From Acorus gramineus (lineage: Eukaryota; Streptophyta; Magnoliopsida; Acorales; Acoraceae), in NCBI GenBank assembly GCA_030737835.1, contig CM060847.1, positions 22,528,706 through 22,592,705 of the forward strand: a DNA stretch of 64,000 nucleotides, written 5' to 3'. Under the pieces are notes generated by a model that worked only from the letters and a program-made list of their open reading frames with translations, had not been told where the DNA came from and did no database searches. The first letter of the stretch is position 1. Each line of letters opens with the position of its first letter. Made by a program: the position numbers and the translations under genes. Shown here piece by piece: positions 60,363-64,000 of the stretch.

Positions 60363-60489
60363 TGCCTTCCACCTACGCTACGCAGGAAAGGCCCAAAGCC
60401 AATCCCAGGGAACAGTAAAGCTTCATAGGGTCTTTCTGTCCAGGTGCAGGTAGTCCGCATCTTTACATACATGTCTATTTCATTGAACC
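60363..60489 (-). pseudogene. Nuclear copy of plastid 23S rDNA (NUPT fragment)
   Basis: The minus strand reads the well-known bacterial-type 23S stretch 'ctgcacctggacagaaagac' followed by 'cctatgaagctttactgttc' and 'cctgggattggctttgggcc', then 'tttcctgcgtagcgtaggtgg'. The 'gttccctgggattgg' variant is that of chloroplast rRNA, not the plant mitochondrial 26S form. Several substitutions (for example 'ctttacatacatg' where the plastid has cttcacagacatg on this strand) show decay. About 127 bp, no plastid flanks. Confidence 0.85.
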
Positions 60490-61239
60490 TGTGACGGCCC
60501 GTGTCCCAAAACACCGACACGTGCACGTCACGTGTCTCAAAATTCACCATTTTTTTTTAAAAAAAAAACATCGAAAGAACCATCCTATATAATCTCATCT
60601 GGTAACAACCCTAAGATAACATATAATCATCAAGAAATATATAATCACCTATATAAACTTACACAGAAAAGTTTAAGCAGTCAATAGAGCATCTAACACA
60701 CCTCACATACAGTCATCCATAGTCATCCATATATACAGAGCATTTTAACATAGGCATGGTTCACTAGACCAGTCGCTACCAAAATAATCATATACAAATC
60801 CAAAACATCAACAATATCCACATCTATATATATGTACCTATCACCAACTGGATGTGACCCCCAAAAGAAGACAAATTCAACGCCTAGGAACCCCCGCTTC
60901 TACTCTGCAAAAATAGGAAAATAGAATAGAATGAGCGAAAGATGCTCAGTAAGTAACCTAGACATTCCACGCATAAAGAAAACAAGGATGACATCAAAGT
61001 CAAGCTTAGTCAACATCAGGTCAAAGCATAATAACAAATGAAAGCACTGTATGATCATCAGTGGAGAATAATAACATCGCTGATATATAAAATGGGAATG
61101 AATAGCTCAAATGAACACATAACAACTGATGGGACCAATAAATATCATCAAGAAGCAACACCACTGGACTTAAAGCACATACTCTGAAATCACCCATCAA
61201 TCAAAGAAGGTCAATTAACTCATTGACGACACTCGAGAT
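60490..61239 (+). mobile_element. Possible Ty3/gypsy LTR fragment, cut by the copia element
   Basis: Begins TGTGACGGCCCGTGTCCCAA, a common start of chromovirus-type gypsy LTRs. It contains 'gagcgaaagatgctcagtaagtaac' (about 60932-60957), a motif often found near the end of such LTRs. It is interrupted at 61239 by the start of another element, so its own 3' end is missing. No coding region is present; assignment is by terminal resemblance. Confidence 0.38.
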
Positions 61240-61831
61240 TGTTAGTATTTGTGGCTTAATGAATCAATGTTTTGACATTTTCAAATGAATTTTGTTTTAA
61301 GAGAATCACATTTAACTCTTGCATAGCTTAACAAGTGGTGATTTGTGTTTAAGCAGTGAATTAAGGTTGCCTCATTTGTTTATGAGTATGGTTGATGGGA
61401 GGTTATAAGTTTTAATTTGTGTATTTGGTTTGCAAGGGCATTTTGGTCAATTCAATGTCTTTGATGAGAAGACATGTTATGAGCCCTTGATATGGTGAAC
61501 CCATCAAAAGGTCCACCCTTGCATCCTTCTTAAGTGTGTATAGAAAAAGAAACACACACACACATCTAACTCATCAAAGCAGAGGAGGAGAGGCAAGGGT
61601 GCCTGGGGGTTCCTCTGTTGATGTTTCTTCTCCAGGTTCACTTGAATGAAATCAAAGGGAAGCTCAAGCATTAAATCAAGCTAGAAGAGGTGTTTCAAGA
61701 CCACTCAAAAATCTGAACCAAAGCCCAAAGGTATGTCTTGTTACATGGATTCTTGTTTTTCTTCCGTACCAATGAAGATGAGATCCTGTTTTTTGTTTGT
61801 GACTTCAATAATGAAGCATTAGTTTCTAACA
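61240..61831 (+). repeat. 5' LTR of the second copia element
   Basis: TGTTAGTATTTG...TTTCTAACA, 592 bp, ending one base before the primer site. The terminal TGTTAG/CTAACA inverted repeat is perfect. A CA microsatellite lies at 61550-61563. Confidence 0.85.
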
Positions 61832-61832
61832 A

Positions 61833-61846
61833 TGGTATCAGAGCAG
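61833..61846 (+). other. Primer binding site (initiator tRNA-Met)
   Basis: TGGTATCAGAGCAG, the standard plant copia site complementary to the 3' end of initiator tRNA-Met, one base after the LTR. Confidence 0.92.
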
Positions 61847-62936
61847 GTCATCTTGATATGTATGGATTTAATTTTTTGTTTAGGGTTTGAGCACACTAAA
61901 ACCCTAATCCGAATTTGGGAATAAACCCTAACTTAGGGTTTAATCTTTCTAATATCACTTGAGTGTGGTTCTTCATACTTTAATACCCTCTATTTGTTGT
62001 TTTAATATTGGGATTAAATCTTCTCTTTAATGGAACCCATATGAAGTATTTAATGGTTGTTGTGTGTTTTCATGCACATGAGGTGTTTGTTAAATTACTT
62101 CAAAGAAGGTTTTTTGCTTGTTTCATGCCCTATTTGTGTGATATCATTAAAACAGCAAATACATGTTCCTTTTTCACATGTTTTTACAAATTTAGTGCAA
62201 GCTTAAGTCTTGTATTTGCTGAAATTTGTTTATAAGAGTGCTTTGAAAATAATTGATTGTCATTTTGGCTTTATGGAAATCATGCTTGTTTAGCTAGTCA
62301 ATTATTGCACTCCAATTTTTGTGAAAATATGTTTCTAATATGCATTGGGACATGCTAGTTCTTCATAGAGAGATTTTTGTGATGTGAGATATCCATCTTA
62401 CTTTTGTTCTCTGTTGACTGAAGTCAATACATGCATGTTTATGATTAAATGAACAATTTAGATCATGTTATGCACACATAAGCTATTATGTATTTAAATG
62501 CATGTTAGAGTTGCATAAATACTCTACATTTGTATTAAGTATGAGATGAGCCCAAAGGCAAGTTTTGTATTTGATATGAATGTTAGGGTGCAACAATTGC
62601 AATTAGTCTTGAGCATGTTGGGACTAGCCCAAAGGTTGGTGGCCGATGTGTTTGAGGTCTAGTTGTGGCACAAGGAGTTATGTAGGCTTATAGTAAAGTG
62701 AGAACGGAGTGCCCAAAGGCTCACGTTTCTTGCTAGACCTGTGAGGTGCATAATTTACTTGTGTGTTTGGAGTATTTCACTAGATCCAAGGGCAACCACC
62801 CAAAGGTGGAGTCTAAGGAGTCTGAAGAAAATACTATGAGATCATGTTTGATTTTATTGATCTTGTCTTGTATGATAATCCATATTTGTGTATGATATCT
62901 TGATTGTGTTAGATTCTAAATCATACATATGGATAT
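61847..62936 (+). other. Leader of the second copia element
   Basis: About 1.1 kb between primer site and gag with several short open frames and no recognised domain. Between 62560 and 62830 the phrase 'gcccaaaggc' or 'cccaaagg' recurs at least four times. Confidence 0.55.
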
Positions 62937-63797
62937 TTGTGTTTAGTCATGAATCCAGCTATGATGATGTCTGGAATTTTTTCCATCGAGCCTCTCTCGG
63001 GATCGAACTTCAGAGAATGGAAAGGAAAGATCATGATGTTGTTATCATTTCATGATTTTGACATTGCAATTACGGATGGAGTCCCACCTGAACCACCTCT
63101 GAATGCTCCAGCATCAAGATATGAGTATTATGAGAAATGGTTGAAAGCCAACAAAATGGCTACGCATTTTATTCTGAATTCTGTGAGCCCAGTTCTTCGG
63201 AACAGCTTACAAGAATTTAAGTATGCCAAGGATTTGCTGGATCACATAGAACAGAGGTTTGCTGGGACCTCCAAAGCCAAGAAGCAAGCAGTGTTTCAGA
63301 AATTCCACAACTTGAAACTGGCTCCTGGTGAGAGTGTTAAAGAGCACATTCTGAGAATGATTGGCTACAGCAATGAATTGGCTTCTTTGGGGAGTAAACT
63401 TGATGAAGATTATATTTGTCATGTTATTCTCAATAGCCTCCCAAGATCCTACGAAAGCTTCCAGATCAATTATAATACAAGTGATTTGAAGTGGACATTG
63501 GATGAATTGTTGAATCACTGTGTTCTTGAAGAAGAGCGTCAAGCTCGAAACAAGAATGAATATGCACACCTTGCAGTTACTGATGCCAAAGGGAAGCAAC
63601 CCATGAAGAAGAAAAAGTTCAAGAAATCTGGGAAGTCCAAAAAGAATTTTGGATCCCAAAAGAAGGAACAGAAGCCAGACCAAAGGGTTTGCTTCTATTG
63701 CAAGCAGCCAGGACATTTTAAAGCTGAATGTCCTAAATTGAAGAAGAAACAGAAGTCCCTTGGGCAAGGTATTATAAATTCCTTTGTTTGCACATAG
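62937..63797 (+). CDS. copia gag polyprotein, 286 aa, ends at an in-frame TAG
   Basis: Starts MCLVMNPAMMMSGIFSIEPL; the gag body probably begins at one of the later Met codons. Contains the UBN2-type capsid region (LSGSNFREWKGKIMMLL near the N-terminus; EQRFAGTSKAKKQAVFQKF; LASLGSKLDEDYICHVIL), a Lys-rich stretch and the CCHC knuckle CFYCKQPGHFKAEC. A single TAG (63795-63797) separates it from the protease, which follows in the same frame. Structural protein that packages element RNA into particles. Confidence 0.85.
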   Translation: MCLVMNPAMMMSGIFSIEPLSGSNFREWKGKIMMLLSFHDFDIAITDGVPPEPPLNAPASRYEYYEKWLKANKMATHFILNSVSPVLRNSLQEFKYAKDLLDHIEQRFAGTSKAKKQAVFQKFHNLKLAPGESVKEHILRMIGYSNELASLGSKLDEDYICHVILNSLPRSYESFQINYNTSDLKWTLDELLNHCVLEEERQARNKNEYAHLAVTDAKGKQPMKKKKFKKSGKSKKNFGSQKKEQKPDQRVCFYCKQPGHFKAECPKLKKKQKSLGQGIINSFVCT

Positions 63798-64000
63798 ATT
63801 AATTATGTGGATGTACCATCTAACACTTGGTGTTTGGATTCTGGTTGTACAATTCACATTTCCAAGACCTTGCAGGGGTTTCTGGATCTAAAGAAGCTTG
63901 AGGAGGATGAGATGTATGTCTACATGGGGAACAATCAACGAGCGGGAGTTGGCTCGTATGTTTTGAAGTTTCCTGGTGGACGATCTCTTGTTTTGGTCTG
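63798..64000 (+). CDS. Start of copia pol (protease), truncated by window end
   Basis: In frame with gag across the TAG. Contains the protease-like active site WCLDSGCTIHIS (D-S-G followed by C rather than the usual A or T) and an open frame to the last base. Integrase and RT lie outside the window. Confidence 0.75.
   Translation, partial: MNYVDVPSNTWCLDSGCTIHISKTLQGFLDLKKLEEDEMYVYMGNNQRAGVGSYVLKFPGGRSLVLV

Larger units (their letters stand above)
61240..64000 (+). mobile_element. 5' part of a second Ty1/copia element, runs off the window
   Basis: LTR (61240-61831), primer site, long leader, gag and the start of pol in the standard copia order. Because the right end lies beyond the window, target duplication and LTR divergence cannot be assessed. 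gag is intact, suggesting a younger insertion than the element at 32.3 kb. Confidence 0.88.

Noticed and set aside
1..64000. CRISPR arrays, operons, phage or defence systems
   Set aside because: No regularly spaced identical repeats with unique spacers and no prokaryotic gene organisation. All repeats found are transposons, microsatellites or local duplications of a plant nuclear genome.

Overview
The window is nuclear DNA of a flowering plant. It holds five spliced or single-exon protein genes in a background dense with transposable elements. The genes have plant families and plant-style exon structure (GT-AG introns, AT-rich introns up to 3.8 kb). Intergenic DNA consists of LTR retrotransposons, LINE relics, MITEs and fold-back elements. 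The GC-rich first exons of several genes would fit a monocot or other non-eudicot lineage, but the species cannot be fixed from the sequence alone.

Layout. 1-1650: 3' end of a decayed Ty1/copia element with its LTR. 1989-3085: a Mutator-type non-autonomous element with a 9-bp target duplication. 4769-9517 (+): an 8-exon MATE efflux transporter (DETOXIFICATION family, 509 aa). 12102-20481 (-): a 9-exon DEAD-box RNA helicase of the RH1/DDX51 type (516 aa), with nested insertions in introns 1 and 3. 20500-24970: repeat-rich intergenic DNA. About 25015-25445 (-): a small secreted or single-pass membrane protein gene that appears frameshifted. 27125-31704 (-): a 9-exon membrane J-protein with a DNAJC14/Jiv90-like C-terminus (546 aa), one intron of which is GC-AG. 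32291-37804: a structurally complete but frame-broken Ty1/copia element with matching LTRs and the 5-bp target duplication AAAAT. 38600-39000: a strong plant promoter with a short first exon carrying two overlapping mini-ORFs. 40584-41557, 43320-43616 and 44372-45722: inverted-repeat DNA elements, one nested in another. 47660-56339 (-): an 8-exon ERA-type GTPase (ERG, 431 aa) with LINE relics in introns 3 and 5. 57241-58548: a probable solo Ty3/gypsy Tat-type LTR with a cluster of GC-rich hairpins. 60363-60489: a nuclear copy of plastid 23S rDNA. 61240-64000: the 5' part of a second Ty1/copia element that runs off the window.

The five genes are unrelated housekeeping or transport functions: ribosome biogenesis helicase, organellar ribosome GTPase, membrane co-chaperone, small-molecule exporter, and an unknown membrane protein. 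They form no pathway or cluster. I found no CRISPR array, operon or defence locus. Spliced coordinates were derived by hand from reading frames and splice consensus, and every junction was checked for phase. Family assignments rest on recognised motifs, not on database searches.
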